The notes: a model not told the origin generated them from the sequence alone. 64,000 bases of DNA from CAITWD01 sp963727285 (GCA_963727285.1 CAVSFF010000003.1:124001-188000); one strand, 5' to 3'; numbered from the stretch's first letter, positions 36,994 through 46,548 are shown. Made by a program: numbers and translations.

Positions 36994-38457
36994 GTGACTG
37001 ACCGCTCCACGTCCCACCGTACGGTGGTGCTGGTTCTGCTGAGCCTGACCCAGTTCATTCTGGTCATCGACGTCTCGATTGTGAATGTCGCGTTGAGCTC
37101 GATCCAGCAGGCGCTGTCGTTTTCGCAGTCCAATCTCCAATGGATCCTGAGCGCGTACACCCTGACGTTCGGCGGGCTGCTGCTGTTGGGTGGGCGGGCG
37201 TCCGACCTGCTCGGTCGCCGGCGGGTCTTCATGGTCGGCCTGGTCGTCTTTACCTGCGGGTCCGCGCTGTGCGGATTCGCCCAGACCGAGCTCATGCTCA
37301 TCCTGTCCCGGGCGTTCCAGGGCGTCGGTGCGGCCATCATTTCGCCCGGGGCGCTGTCGATCCTTATGACCACGTTCCCCGAGGGCAGCGAGCGCAACCG
37401 CGCCCTCGGGGTCTGGGGCGCAATCGCGGGCGTCGGCGGGGCGGTCGGCGTTCTGGTCGGGGGCGTCCTGGTGCAGTACGTGTCCTGGCGCTGGATCTTC
37501 CTGGTCAACGTGCCGATCGGCCTGTTCGTCCTGTTCCTGACGCCGAGATTCATCAAGGAATCCCGCGGCGAAGGGGGAGGACGCCTGGACATCGCCGGTG
37601 CGGTGTCGATCACCAGCGGCCTCGCGCTGCTGATCTACGGTCTCACGCACGCGGAGACGACCGCCTGGACCGACACCGTGACGGTGGCGTCGCTGGTGCT
37701 GTCGGCGATCCTGATCGTCGGGTTCGTCGTCATCGAAGCGCGCGTCGCGGATCCGATCCTGCCGCTGCGCATCTTCCGCATCCGCAGCGTGACCGGTGCC
37801 AACGTCGTCGGCTTCCTGCTGGGGTCGTCGATCTTCGCGACATTCTTCTTTCTGTCGCTCTACATGCAGCAGGTCCTCGGCATCGACGCCCTCGGGGTCG
37901 GGATTCGCTATCTGCTGCTGGCCGGCGTCATCATTTTCGCGGCGGCTCTGTCCCAGGCCCTCGTCACGCGCTTCGGGGTCCGACCGATTCTCGCGATCGG
38001 CATGTTGCTGCTGACCGTCGGATTGCTGTACTTCACGAACCTTCGCGTGGACGGAACCTTCCTGCATGACCTTGTCCCGGGCTTCATCCTGGTCGGCCTC
38101 GGGCTTGGGTTCGCCTTCGTGCCGGTGTCGATCGCCGCGCTCCAGGGCGTCACCGGGACGCTCGCAGGCGCGGCGTCCGGGTTGATCAACACCTCCCAGC
38201 AGGTCGGCGGGGCGGTAGGCATCGCGGTGCTGTCGACCGTCGCCGGCACCGTGACCGCCAATCACCTCCACTCGGCGGTAACGTCGGCCACGGCCGCGGG
38301 TGGCAATGCCCAGCAGGCCGCCGCCGCCGCCACCCCGCATGCGCTGGTTGCCGGATTCCAGGCCGCCTTCTACGTCGGCGCGGTGACCGCGCTGATCGGA
38401 CTGGTCTGCACGGTGGTGCTGATCCAGCGCCAGACCCGCGTGGTCGTCAAGGTCTGA
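36994..38457 (+). CDS. MFS drug-efflux transporter, DHA2 (14-helix) type
   Basis: A 487-residue proton-driven exporter. Motif D1-like LTQFILVIDVSIVNVALSSI in helix 1, motif A LGGRASDLLGRRRVF and motif C VWGAIAGVGGAVGVLVGG are the marks of the EmrB/QacA antiporter class; 14 helices can be counted. The GTG start follows AAAGGA by about 6 nt; an earlier ATG (36946) adds 16 polar residues without a ribosome-binding site. It is alone in its transcript, ending in a 23-bp hairpin. The substrate is unknown; no regulator gene is adjacent. Confidence 0.88.
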   Translation: MTDRSTSHRTVVLVLLSLTQFILVIDVSIVNVALSSIQQALSFSQSNLQWILSAYTLTFGGLLLLGGRASDLLGRRRVFMVGLVVFTCGSALCGFAQTELMLILSRAFQGVGAAIISPGALSILMTTFPEGSERNRALGVWGAIAGVGGAVGVLVGGVLVQYVSWRWIFLVNVPIGLFVLFLTPRFIKESRGEGGGRLDIAGAVSITSGLALLIYGLTHAETTAWTDTVTVASLVLSAILIVGFVVIEARVADPILPLRIFRIRSVTGANVVGFLLGSSIFATFFFLSLYMQQVLGIDALGVGIRYLLLAGVIIFAAALSQALVTRFGVRPILAIGMLLLTVGLLYFTNLRVDGTFLHDLVPGFILVGLGLGFAFVPVSIAALQGVTGTLAGAASGLINTSQQVGGAVGIAVLSTVAGTVTANHLHSAVTSATAAGGNAQQAAAAATPHALVAGFQAAFYVGAVTALIGLVCTVVLIQRQTRVVVKV

Positions 38458-38506
38458 CCGATACGCCCCGCCGGGTGGCCGCCGGCCACCCGGCGGGGCG
38501 TATCGG
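38458..38506 (+). terminator. Very long perfect hairpin after the MFS gene
   Basis: Arms 38458-38480 and 38484-38506 are perfectly complementary over 23 bp with a 3-nt GCC centre, starting directly after the MFS stop codon. Only a weak T-rich stretch follows. It separates the MFS gene from methylmalonyl-CoA mutase. Confidence 0.8.
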
Positions 38507-38546
38507 CATATTCTTCCCGGGTACGCCGACCCGCACGGAGGAACAG

Positions 38547-40703
38547 ATGTCGTCCAACGACGCGCCCCAACATCCCGGAGTCGCGGACTGGTCCGCCGCC
38601 GCGCAGGCGGAGCTTGGATCCCGGCCGCTGGACGAGTTGACGCAGGCCACGCCGGAGGAGATCCCGATCAAGCCGCTGTACACGGCCGAGGATCTCGAAG
38701 GACTCGAGGCCGTCGGGACGTTGCCCGGTTTTGCGCCGTTTGCGCGCGGTGTTCGCGCCTCGATGTACGCCAACCGTCCGTGGACCATCCGCCAATACGC
38801 CGGGTTCTCGACCGCCGAGGAATCAAACGCCTTTTACCGGCGCAACCTTGCCGCCGGCCAGATGGGGCTCTCGGTCGCGTTCGACCTGGCGACGCACCGC
38901 GGATACGACTCGGATCACCCCCGCGTGGTGGGTGACGTGGGGAAGGCCGGCGTCGCGATCGACTCGGTCGAGGACATGAAGATCCTGTTCGACGGGATCC
39001 CGCTGGACAAGATGTCCGTGTCGATGACCATGAACGGCGCCGTGCTCCCGATCATGGCCTTCTTCATCGTGGCCGCAGAAGAGCAGGGCGTCGCGACCGA
39101 ACTGCTCTCGGGCACCGTCCAGAACGACATCCTCAAAGAATTCATGGTCCGCAATACCTATATCTATCCGCCGGCACCAAGCATGCGGATCGTCGCCGAC
39201 ATCATCGAGTTCACGGCCCAGCGGATGCCACGGTTCAACTCGATCTCGATCTCCGGGTACCACATGCAGGAAGCCGGGGCGACGGCGGTGCAGGAGCTCG
39301 GATTCACGCTCGCCGACGGCCTCGAGTACGTCCGGGCCGCGATCTCGAAGGGGCTCGATGTCGATGCCTTCGCACCCCGTCTGTCGTTCTTTTTCGCGAT
39401 CGGCATGGACTTCTTCATGGAGATCGCCAAGCTGCGTGCGGCCCGCATCCTGTGGGCGCGGCTCATGAGCCAATTTGCGCCCGCCAAGCCGGGATCGCTC
39501 ATGCTGCGCACCCATTGCCAGACCTCAGGCGTCTCGCTGACCGAACAAGACCCCTACAACAATGTGGTCCGGACGGCGTTCGAGGCACTCGCCGCCGTGC
39601 TCGGTGGCACTCAGAGCCTGCACACCAACAGCTTCGATGAGGCGATTGCCCTGCCGACCGAGGCGTCGTCGCGCATTGCCCGGAACACGCAGCTCATCCT
39701 CGCCGAGGAAACCGGTGTCACCAGAGTCGTCGACCCCCTCGGCGGGTCGTACTACGTGGAGGCACTGACCGATGCCTTGGCGACCCATGCCTGGGAGCTG
39801 ATCCAGGAGGTCGAGGCACTCGGCGGCATGACCGCGGCGGTCGAATCGGGAATGCCCAAACTGCGCATCGAGGAAGCATCCGCACGTCGCCAGGCCCGTG
39901 TCGACCGCGGCGACGACACCATCGTCGGGGTCAACAAATATCGGCTCGCCGACGAGGCGCCGGTGGAGATTCTCGAGGTCGACAACCGCGCCGTGCGCGA
40001 TCAGCAACTGGCACGCCTGGCCGAGGTTCGCGCGACGCGGGACGCTGACGCGGTGGATGCCACGCTCGCCGCGCTGCGGACCGGCGCCGCGGGCACCGAC
40101 AACCTGCTGGCCCTGTGCGTGGAGGCGGCCCGCGCCCGTGCGACGCTCGGGGAGATCTCCGATGCCCTTGAGGACGTCTTCGGCCGTCATCGGGCCGATG
40201 TCCGCAGCATCTCGGGGGTCTACGGGGCCGCATACGCCGACGACGCGCGCTTCGGTGCGATTCGGGGACGGGTCGAGCAGTTCGCCGATGCCCATGGGCG
40301 CCGACCCCGGATGCTGGTCGCCAAGATGGGCCAAGACGGGCACGACCGCGGCGCCAAGGTGATCGCGACCGCGTTTGCCGACCTGGGATTCGACGTCGAG
40401 GTCGGACCGCTGTTCCAGACCCCGGCCGAGGTCGCCCGTGACGCCGTTGACGGCGACGTCCACGTGGTGGGCATCTCGACGCACGCTGCGGGGCACAAGA
40501 CGCTGGTGCCACAGCTCATCGCCGAACTGCGCGAGCGGGGCGCCGAGGATGTCGTGGTCGTCTGCGGCGGCGTCGTCCCGGCGCAGGACTATCCGTTCCT
40601 CAGAGATGCCGGGGTCGCCGCCATTTTCGGACCCGGCACCAACATCCCCGACGCTGCAGCAGAGGTGCTCGACCTGGTTGACACGGTGCGCGCCGGGTCA
40701 TGA
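38547..40703 (+). CDS. Methylmalonyl-CoA mutase (single-chain, B12-dependent)
   Basis: A 718-residue adenosylcobalamin mutase that converts (R)-methylmalonyl-CoA to succinyl-CoA. The N-terminal TIM barrel shows RPWTIRQYAGFSTAEESNAF, VAFDLATHRGYDSDHPR and DKMSVSMTMNGAVLPIMAFF. The C-terminal B12 domain (from about residue 585) has the lower-ligand motif in GQDGHDRGAKV, HVVGISTHAAGHKTLVPQL and VVCGGVVPAQDY. Both catalytic and B12 parts are in one chain, as in the large subunit or homodimeric enzyme. The ATG follows GGAGG by 4 bases. meaB overlaps its stop by 4 bp. Confidence 0.95.
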   Translation: MSSNDAPQHPGVADWSAAAQAELGSRPLDELTQATPEEIPIKPLYTAEDLEGLEAVGTLPGFAPFARGVRASMYANRPWTIRQYAGFSTAEESNAFYRRNLAAGQMGLSVAFDLATHRGYDSDHPRVVGDVGKAGVAIDSVEDMKILFDGIPLDKMSVSMTMNGAVLPIMAFFIVAAEEQGVATELLSGTVQNDILKEFMVRNTYIYPPAPSMRIVADIIEFTAQRMPRFNSISISGYHMQEAGATAVQELGFTLADGLEYVRAAISKGLDVDAFAPRLSFFFAIGMDFFMEIAKLRAARILWARLMSQFAPAKPGSLMLRTHCQTSGVSLTEQDPYNNVVRTAFEALAAVLGGTQSLHTNSFDEAIALPTEASSRIARNTQLILAEETGVTRVVDPLGGSYYVEALTDALATHAWELIQEVEALGGMTAAVESGMPKLRIEEASARRQARVDRGDDTIVGVNKYRLADEAPVEILEVDNRAVRDQQLARLAEVRATRDADAVDATLAALRTGAAGTDNLLALCVEAARARATLGEISDALEDVFGRHRADVRSISGVYGAAYADDARFGAIRGRVEQFADAHGRRPRMLVAKMGQDGHDRGAKVIATAFADLGFDVEVGPLFQTPAEVARDAVDGDVHVVGISTHAAGHKTLVPQLIAELRERGAEDVVVVCGGVVPAQDYPFLRDAGVAAIFGPGTNIPDAAAEVLDLVDTVRAGS

Positions 40704-41692
40704 GCGCGGAGCCGGACCTCGACGTGCCTGCGCTCGCCGCCGCCATCTGCTCAGGCGACCGCCGGGCGTTGGCCAAGGGGATCACGCTCGTGGAATCCAC
40801 CCGGGACGACCACCGCGCACACGCCGAAGCGCTGCTCGCCGCCGTCCCGGCCGCCGCCACCCCGGCCATGCGGATCGGCATCTCCGGATCGCCGGGCGTG
40901 GGGAAGAGCACCCTGATCGAGGCCCTCGGCCAAACGGTGATCGGCCGGGGTGACCAGCTCGCGGTGCTCGCCGTGGATCCGTCCAGTTCCGTGTCCGGGG
41001 GTTCGATCCTCGGCGACAAGACCCGGATGGTCGATCTGTCGCGCAACGACGCCGCCTTCATCCGCCCGTCGCCGGCGGGGCGCACCCTCGGCGGTGTCGC
41101 GCGGCGAACCCGTGAGGCCATTCACCTCTGCGAGGCGGCGGGCTTCGCCAAGGTGATCGTCGAGACGGTCGGCGTCGGGCAATCCGAGACCGCGGTTGCC
41201 GGCATGACCGATCTGTTCGTCCTCGTCGTGGCCCCGGCCGGCGGTGACGAACTTCAGGGGATCAAGCGCGGGATCATGGAACTGGCCGATCTTGTCGTCG
41301 TCAACAAAGCCGATGGTGAGCTGGTCGCGCGCGCGCGGCAAGCGGTCGCCGAATATCGGAGTGCGATCGCCCTCATGATCCCTCGCCACGTCGGCCTGCC
41401 CGCCGACGCGCGCGCCCTGTCGGCACTCACCGGGGACGGCATCGACGAGCTCTGGGAGGATCTCCTGGCACGCTGGGGCGCCCTCGAGGGCAGTGGCGAA
41501 CTTGCCCGCCAGCGGGCGGATCAAGCCCGCGCATGGCTCTGGGACGAGGTCGACATGGGTCTCCGCGCCCACGCCCTCCGCGCTGCCGGTCCGGCCGAGC
41601 ACGACCTGGAGCGCGACGTCGAGGCCGGTCGCGTGTTGCCGCACATCGCGGCGGCGCGCATTCTCGCCGGCCTGATCGGCGACGACCGCTAG
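40700..41692 (+). CDS. meaB: Methylmalonyl-CoA mutase chaperone GTPase
   Basis: A 330-residue G3E-class GTPase that protects and reloads the mutase with cobalamin. Walker A is GSPGVGKSTL; VDPSSSVSGGSILGDKTRM, RPSPAGRTLGGVARRT and VETVGVGQSE are the MeaB signatures; NKAD is the guanine-binding motif. The ATG overlaps the mutase stop, which supports the partnership. The stop overlaps the stop of the convergent potassium-channel gene. Together the pair points to propionyl-CoA use or its reverse. Confidence 0.95.
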   Translation: MSAEPDLDVPALAAAICSGDRRALAKGITLVESTRDDHRAHAEALLAAVPAAATPAMRIGISGSPGVGKSTLIEALGQTVIGRGDQLAVLAVDPSSSVSGGSILGDKTRMVDLSRNDAAFIRPSPAGRTLGGVARRTREAIHLCEAAGFAKVIVETVGVGQSETAVAGMTDLFVLVVAPAGGDELQGIKRGIMELADLVVVNKADGELVARARQAVAEYRSAIALMIPRHVGLPADARALSALTGDGIDELWEDLLARWGALEGSGELARQRADQARAWLWDEVDMGLRAHALRAAGPAEHDLERDVEAGRVLPHIAAARILAGLIGDDR

Positions 41693-42696
41693 CGGGAGAT
41701 CTCCGCGAGCGCATTGATGGACCCGAGTGCGACGAGCACGTCGCCCGCGCCAAGCACGGTGTCGGAATCCGGTGCCGCCCGCAGCAGTGCGGACCCCTTC
41801 GGCCGGACCGCGAGGATGCTGACCCCGCGGAATCGCCCTGTCACCTCCTGGACCGACAGGTCCTCGAGCACACTGCCGGCGCGGACTTCAAGTTCCTCGA
41901 GGCGCAGATCCGGCGTGATCTGCACCAGGTCCAGGAAGTCGATCACCGCCGGCTGGACCGACACCGCCGCCAGCATGCGACCCGAAACCGCATAGGGCTG
42001 GATCACTCGGTTCGCTCCGGCCCGGTACAGGCGGTCGATCGACTCGAGATCCGTCGCGCGGGCCACGATCGTCAGGTCGTCCCGGACCGCACGCGCGCTG
42101 AGGGTGATGTACACATTCAGCGCGACCGCGTCCACGGCACAGACCAACCCGCGCGCCCGCGTGATGCCTGCCTGCAGCAGCACGGCCTCACGGGTCGCAT
42201 CGCCCAACAGATGCGGGATGCGGGCGTCGGTCAGCTCGGCGCCGATCTCCGCCTTGGTATCGATGACCACCACTGGAAGACCCTGCTTGCGGAATTCCTC
42301 CGTCGCGGCGCGGCCCACGCGCCCGTAGCCGCACACGATGAAGTGATCGTAGAGCCCACCGATCTCACGCTTCACTCGCGATCTCCTCACGCTCCGCTCG
42401 AGTTCCCCCGAGGCGATCAGCTCCGTCGTGGCCGCCAGCAATGCGAACACCGACACCAGGCCCAAGACGATCAACACCGTCGTAAAGGCGTCTCCGCCGG
42501 GTCCGAGCGGGCGCACCGTCGAGTACCCGATCGTACTCAGCGTGATGACCGTCATGAACGTGGCGTCGCGGAAGCTCCAGCCCAAAAAGGCCATATATCC
42601 GACGACTCCGAGCAGCCCCACCAGAATGATCAACGCGATGGGAAGCCGGAACCGCCGGAACAGGATTTCGAGACTGGTGTTCTCCGGCGGCGCCAC
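41689..42696 (-). CDS. Two-helix potassium channel with TrkA/RCK domain
   Basis: A 335-residue protein. Helix 1 (LPIALIILVGLLGVVGYMAF), a pore region TVITLSTIGYSTVRPL and helix 2 (FTTVLIVLGLVSVFALLAAT) form an ion channel; an RCK/TrkA-N domain follows (HFIVCGYGRVGRAATEEF, VVIDTKAEIG, LLGDATREAVL) and then a TrkA-C domain. The selectivity filter reads TIGYS instead of the usual TVGYG, so the last Gly is Ser. The start chosen is a GTG with GGGAG upstream; an ATG at 42765 would add 23 basic residues. It gates potassium flow, with nucleotide or ion sensing by the RCK part. Confidence 0.85.
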   Translation of the reverse strand: MAPPENTSLEILFRRFRLPIALIILVGLLGVVGYMAFLGWSFRDATFMTVITLSTIGYSTVRPLGPGGDAFTTVLIVLGLVSVFALLAATTELIASGELERSVRRSRVKREIGGLYDHFIVCGYGRVGRAATEEFRKQGLPVVVIDTKAEIGAELTDARIPHLLGDATREAVLLQAGITRARGLVCAVDAVALNVYITLSARAVRDDLTIVARATDLESIDRLYRAGANRVIQPYAVSGRMLAAVSVQPAVIDFLDLVQITPDLRLEELEVRAGSVLEDLSVQEVTGRFRGVSILAVRPKGSALLRAAPDSDTVLGAGDVLVALGSINALAEISR

Positions 42697-42819
42697 ACCG
42701 CGATTCTCCCATTCCCGGGCGGCGCCTGCACGACTGCGCCGACGACGGGTCCGGACAGCTGGCAATCTGCAGGCCCGTCAGTAGGGGAGCGCGTGCCGAC
42801 GGCGAAAGGTGCCGACACG

Positions 42820-43671
42820 ATGACGATGCCCTCAGATATCGACAGCCTCCGCGAACGCCTGCGTCGCGACTACGAGGCATTCAGCCCCGCGCAGCAGGCG
42901 CTGGCCCGGTATATCGCCGATCATCTGCCCGACCTGCCGCTGATGTCGGCGCACGAGGTCGCCCGCGCGGCGCACTGCAGCCCCGCCACCGTCGTGCGGT
43001 TCGCCCAGGCGCTCGGGTACAACGGCTACCCGGATCTCCAACAGATCGTCCGCCACGACCAGCGCCCCTGGCTGCCGACCTCATCCCGCGAGCACAAGTT
43101 CGGGGTCATCGGCGGTGCCGACACGGTGGCCTCGTCGCTCGCCGCCGATCGCCATGCGCTCGAGAACACCGCCGATCGCCTGACCCAGCGCGGTCTCGGT
43201 CCGGTGGCACAGGCACTCGCCGGGCGGCGCCCGGTCGTCGTCGCGGGCGACGGGCACGCCCGGGTGATCGTCGGCCTGCTCGTCGACCGCTTCGCCCGGC
43301 TCGGCATTCCGGCCGTCGCCGTCACGGCGCTCGACCTCGCCGACCGCGCCTGGCTCGAGACCCTTGCCCCCAAGGGCGCCGTGCTGGCCGTCAGCGTCGG
43401 CCGCGAGGCACAGGTGGCCCAGGCGGCCATCGATGCCGCGCTGACGGCGAACGTCCCGGCGACCGCCCTCGTCGATTCCACGCTGTCCGGGCTCGCGCGG
43501 CTGCCGCTCGCCCGCGTCGTACCGGCCGACACCCGTGCCGGCGCGCCCAGTCTCGTGGCGATGGTGGCCGTCGCCCAGGCGCTCGTCGTCCTGGTGGAGT
43601 CGGCCGCGCGTCGTGGCAGCGGCCGCGCCGACGAACACGAGGACCACGGGCTCAGCGCCATCGGCGCCTAG
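42820..43671 (+). CDS. RpiR-family regulator with degenerate SIS domain
   Basis: A 283-residue regulator. Residues ~5-80 are the HTH of the RpiR/MurR family (FSPAQQALARYIADHLPDLP, MSAHEVARAAHCSPATVVRF, AQALGYNGYPDLQ). The rest is a SIS-like sugar-isomerase fold that normally binds a phosphosugar, but its ligand motif (SxSG) is poorly kept; the place reads VSVGREAQ. The effector is therefore unclear. Start ATG 42820 is preceded by AAAGG; GTG 42794 is an alternative. It is divergent from the channel gene and stands upstream of pdxS, which may or may not be a target. Confidence 0.8.
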   Translation: MTMPSDIDSLRERLRRDYEAFSPAQQALARYIADHLPDLPLMSAHEVARAAHCSPATVVRFAQALGYNGYPDLQQIVRHDQRPWLPTSSREHKFGVIGGADTVASSLAADRHALENTADRLTQRGLGPVAQALAGRRPVVVAGDGHARVIVGLLVDRFARLGIPAVAVTALDLADRAWLETLAPKGAVLAVSVGREAQVAQAAIDAALTANVPATALVDSTLSGLARLPLARVVPADTRAGAPSLVAMVAVAQALVVLVESAARRGSGRADEHEDHGLSAIGA

Positions 43672-43744
43672 TCCGGGGTGTCCGGCGATCGGGGTCGGCT
43701 AGACTGGCCGGAGCGACCACGATTTCCGAATCTAAGGGGTAGGT

Positions 43745-44650
43745 GTGGCTGATCAGTCCGGGACCAACGGGCGCACGGGAACCTTGCGGGTCAAGAGCGG
43801 ACTCGCGCAGATGCTCAAGGGTGGCGTGATCATGGACGTCGTCAACGCCGAGCAGGCGCGCATCGCCGAAGAGGCCGGTGCCTGTGCCGTCATGGCGCTC
43901 GAGCGGATCCCCGCCGACATTCGCGCCGACGGGGGCGTTGCCCGCATGAGCGACCCGGATCTGATCATCGGAATCAAGGACGCTGTCTCGATCCCGGTCA
44001 TGGCGAAGTGCCGGATCGGGCACTTCGTCGAGGCGCAGATCCTGCAGAGTCTCGAGATCGACTACATCGACGAGTCCGAAGTGCTGACGCCCGCCGATGA
44101 GGCCCATCACGTCGACAAGCATGCATTCACGGTGCCGTTCGTGTGCGGGGCCACCGACCTCGGCGAGGCGCTGCGGCGCATCAACGAGGGCGCCGCGATG
44201 ATTCGGACCAAGGGCGAGGCCGGGACCGGCAACGTCGTTGAGGCCGTCCGGCATATGCGCGCAATCCACGGCGGCATCGCCCGGCTGCGCGCGGCGCGCC
44301 CGGACGAGCTCTACGCGGCCGCCAAGGATTTGCGCGCCCCGTATGACCTGGTGGTCGCGGTGGCCGAATCCGGGGAACTCCCGGTGGTCAACTTTTCCGC
44401 CGGAGGCATCGCCACGCCCGCCGACGCCGCCCTGATGATGCAGCTCGGTGCCGACGGTGTGTTCGTCGGCAGCGGCATCTTCAAGAGCGAGGCGCCGGCG
44501 GCACGCGCACGCGCAATCGTCGAGGCGGTCACCCACTTCGGCGATCCGGAGGTGCTCGCGCGCGTCTCGGCCGGGTTGAAGGACGCGATGCCCGGGCTCG
44601 AGATCGGCTCTCTCGGCGAGGGTGAACTGCTCCAGACGCGGGGCTGGTGA
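43745..44650 (+). CDS. pdxS: Pyridoxal 5'-phosphate synthase subunit PdxS
   Basis: A 301-residue PdxS, the lyase that builds PLP from ribose-5-phosphate, glyceraldehyde-3-phosphate and ammonia. Clear marks are KSGLAQMLKGGVIMDVVNAE (with the catalytic Lys region), ALERIPADIRADGGVARMSDP, MAKCRIGHFVEAQIL, IRTKGEAGTGNVVEAVRHMR and FSAGGIATPADAALMMQLGA. It starts at GTG with AGGGG upstream. A TAGACT box at about 43699 could be its promoter. pdxT follows and supplies ammonia. Confidence 0.97.
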   Translation: MADQSGTNGRTGTLRVKSGLAQMLKGGVIMDVVNAEQARIAEEAGACAVMALERIPADIRADGGVARMSDPDLIIGIKDAVSIPVMAKCRIGHFVEAQILQSLEIDYIDESEVLTPADEAHHVDKHAFTVPFVCGATDLGEALRRINEGAAMIRTKGEAGTGNVVEAVRHMRAIHGGIARLRAARPDELYAAAKDLRAPYDLVVAVAESGELPVVNFSAGGIATPADAALMMQLGADGVFVGSGIFKSEAPAARARAIVEAVTHFGDPEVLARVSAGLKDAMPGLEIGSLGEGELLQTRGW

Positions 44651-44660
44651 GAACCTCCCG

Positions 44661-45298
44661 GTGAGCCTGCCGCTGCGCATCGGGGTCCTCGCCATCCAGG
44701 GCGCGGTGTCCGAGCACGAGCGCGCGCTGCGCGCCGTCGGCGCCGAGCCGGTGCGGGTCCGCGACGCGCGCGATCTGGACCTGCTCGACGGCCTCGTGAT
44801 CCCGGGCGGCGAGACCACGACGCTCCGACGCGTCGCCGGCGATTCGGGCCTGATCGACGCGCTCGCGGGCCCGGCGCCGCGATGGGCTGCCGATCCTCGG
44901 CACCTGTGCAGGGATGATCGCGTTGGCCGACGAGATCGCCGACGGCGAATCCTCCTCTGATCGGGGGGCTCGACATCTCCGTACGGCGGAACGGCTACGG
45001 GCGTCAGGTTGCCTCCTGTGAGGCCCGCCTCGCCTGCGCCGGACTTGGGGACGGGACGCTCGTGGCCGTCTTCATCCGCGCACCGGTCGTCGAGCGGGTC
45101 GCCGACGGGGTCACCGTTCATGCGCGATATGACGGCGCCCCGGTCGCGGTCAGCGACGGCCCGCTGATGGGTGTCGCGTTCCACCCGGAACTGACCGACG
45201 ATCTGCGGTTCCATCAATGGTTGGTCGATCAGGCTCTGCGGTACGCGGCCCGATCGGACGTGCGGACAAAGGAGGGTGTCGGTGTCGGGGCACAGTAA
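44661..45298 (+). CDS. pdxT: PLP synthase glutaminase subunit PdxT, two frame breaks
   Basis: A class-I glutamine amidotransferase that feeds ammonia to PdxS. From GTG 44661 the first frame gives RIGVLAIQGAVSEHERALR and LVIPGGETTTLRRV; a second frame (44880-44957) gives LPILGTCAGMIALADEI, with the catalytic Cys; a third gives GLDISVRRNGYGRQVAS and VAFHPELTDD, with the His-Glu of the triad. Breaks are near 44880 and 44957, the latter beside a GGGGGG run. All catalytic residues are kept. The end overlaps yebC. Confidence 0.9.
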
Positions 45299-46031
45299 GT
45301 GGGCGACCATCAAGCGCAAGAAGGGTGCGGCCGACGCCAAGCGCGGTCAGCTGTTTTCCAAGCTCGCACGGGCGATCATCGTCGCCGCCAAGGAGGGCGG
45401 GCCGGATCCCGAGTCCAACGCCACCCTGGCGAACGCCATCCAGAAGGCGCGCGACAACTCGATGCCCAAGGACAACATCGAGCGCGCGATCGCGCGCGGT
45501 GCCGGCTCCGGTGACGGCGAGGCCTACGAATCGATCGCCTACGAGGGATACGGCCCCGGGGGCGTCGCGATCCTCTGCATGATCCTCACCGACAACCGCA
45601 ACCGCGCGGCATCGGACGTCCGCCACATCTTCTCCAAGCATGGGGGAGCGCTCGGGACGCCCGGGACGGTCGCCTGGCAGTTCGAGCGCAAGGGTGTGAT
45701 CCTCGTGGACGCCGACACGATCGACGAGGACACCCTGATGGAGGCCGCTCTCGACGCCGGTGCGGAGGACATCGTCCATGACGGGTCGCAATGGCAGGTC
45801 ACGACGGGTCCGTCGGAGCTCGGCCCGGTTCGCGAGGCGCTCGAATCCGGCGGCATCGCCTACGCATCCGCCGACCTGACGATGATTCCCAAGAGCACCA
45901 TCGCCCCGACCGAGGCGGACGCCCGGCGCCTGCTCAAGCTGATCGACGCCCTCGAGGACAACGACGATGTGCAGGAAGTCTTCGCCAACTTCGACATCTC
46001 CGAAGAGATCCTCGAAGCCGTTGCGGTGTAG
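45282..46031 (+). CDS. yebC: YebC/PmpR-family regulator or translation factor
   Basis: A 249-residue YebC protein: SGHSKWATIKRKKGAADAKRG is the strongly conserved start, followed by NIERAIARGAGSGDGEAYES, YEGYGPGGVAILCMILTDN and DVRHIFSKHGGALG. The GTG at 45282 has GGAGG at proper distance; a GTG six bases earlier is less well placed. The family has been described as transcription regulators and, for some members, as helping ribosomes through proline stretches. It sits between pdxT and ruvC, its common place in actinobacteria and relatives. Confidence 0.95.
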   Translation: MSGHSKWATIKRKKGAADAKRGQLFSKLARAIIVAAKEGGPDPESNATLANAIQKARDNSMPKDNIERAIARGAGSGDGEAYESIAYEGYGPGGVAILCMILTDNRNRAASDVRHIFSKHGGALGTPGTVAWQFERKGVILVDADTIDEDTLMEAALDAGAEDIVHDGSQWQVTTGPSELGPVREALESGGIAYASADLTMIPKSTIAPTEADARRLLKLIDALEDNDDVQEVFANFDISEEILEAVAV

Positions 46032-46049
46032 GCCGGCCGGGTCGCGGTC

Positions 46050-46538
46050 GTGATTCTGGGCATCGACCCCGGGCTCGCCTCGACCGGCTTCGGGGTCATC
46101 GAGCGGCACGCGGGCCGGCTCCGGGCAGTCGAATGGGGTGTCATCCGTACGCGTCCGGCCACCCCGCACGCGCAGCGCCTGGTCGAGATTCACCAGACCG
46201 TCGCCGGACTCCTCGTGCGCTACCCGATCGACGCTGCGGCAATCGAATCCTGGTTCATCCACCCGGTCAGCAAAGCCGCCATGGGGATGGCCGAGTCGCG
46301 CGGGGCAGTCCTGGTCGCGATCGCCTCCGCCGGCGTCGAGGTCGTCGAGTACTCGCCGAACACGATCAAACAGTCGGTCACGGGGAACGGGAGCGCGGGC
46401 AAGGAGCAGGTTCGGGCCATGGTCGAGCGCCTGGCCGGCGTCGACCCGGGCACCGACCATGCCAGCGATGCGATCGCCGCCGCGCTGTGCCATCTGTCCT
46501 CGTCACCGCTCGCCGACGCCATCCGGCGCGCGCGCTAG
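46050..46538 (+). CDS. ruvC: Holliday junction resolvase
   Basis: A 162-residue RNase H-fold nuclease. The acidic catalytic residues are placed as expected: Asp in LGIDPGLASTGFGV, Glu in AIESWF, and the pair in TDHASDAIAAALCH. The GTG start gives ILGIDPG. It resolves four-way junctions after RuvAB branch migration. It begins 18 bp after yebC, and its stop codon is part of the TAGCCT box before ruvA. Confidence 0.95.
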   Translation: MILGIDPGLASTGFGVIERHAGRLRAVEWGVIRTRPATPHAQRLVEIHQTVAGLLVRYPIDAAAIESWFIHPVSKAAMGMAESRGAVLVAIASAGVEVVEYSPNTIKQSVTGNGSAGKEQVRAMVERLAGVDPGTDHASDAIAAALCHLSSSPLADAIRRAR

Positions 46539-46541
46539 CCT
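46536..46541 (+). promoter_or_regulatory. TAGCCT box before ruvA
   Basis: TAGCCT, starting with the ruvC stop, is 7 nt before the ruvA ATG. The gene is within an operon, so this may be coincidental or an internal leaderless promoter. Confidence 0.3.
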
Positions 46542-46548
46542 CGCAGCG

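Noticed and set aside
44655..44960. Programmed frameshifting as explanation of the pdxT, ruvB or recJ breaks
   Set aside because: No slippery heptamer with a downstream hairpin recurs at the breaks, positions are scattered and several genes have many breaks; sequence error is simpler.
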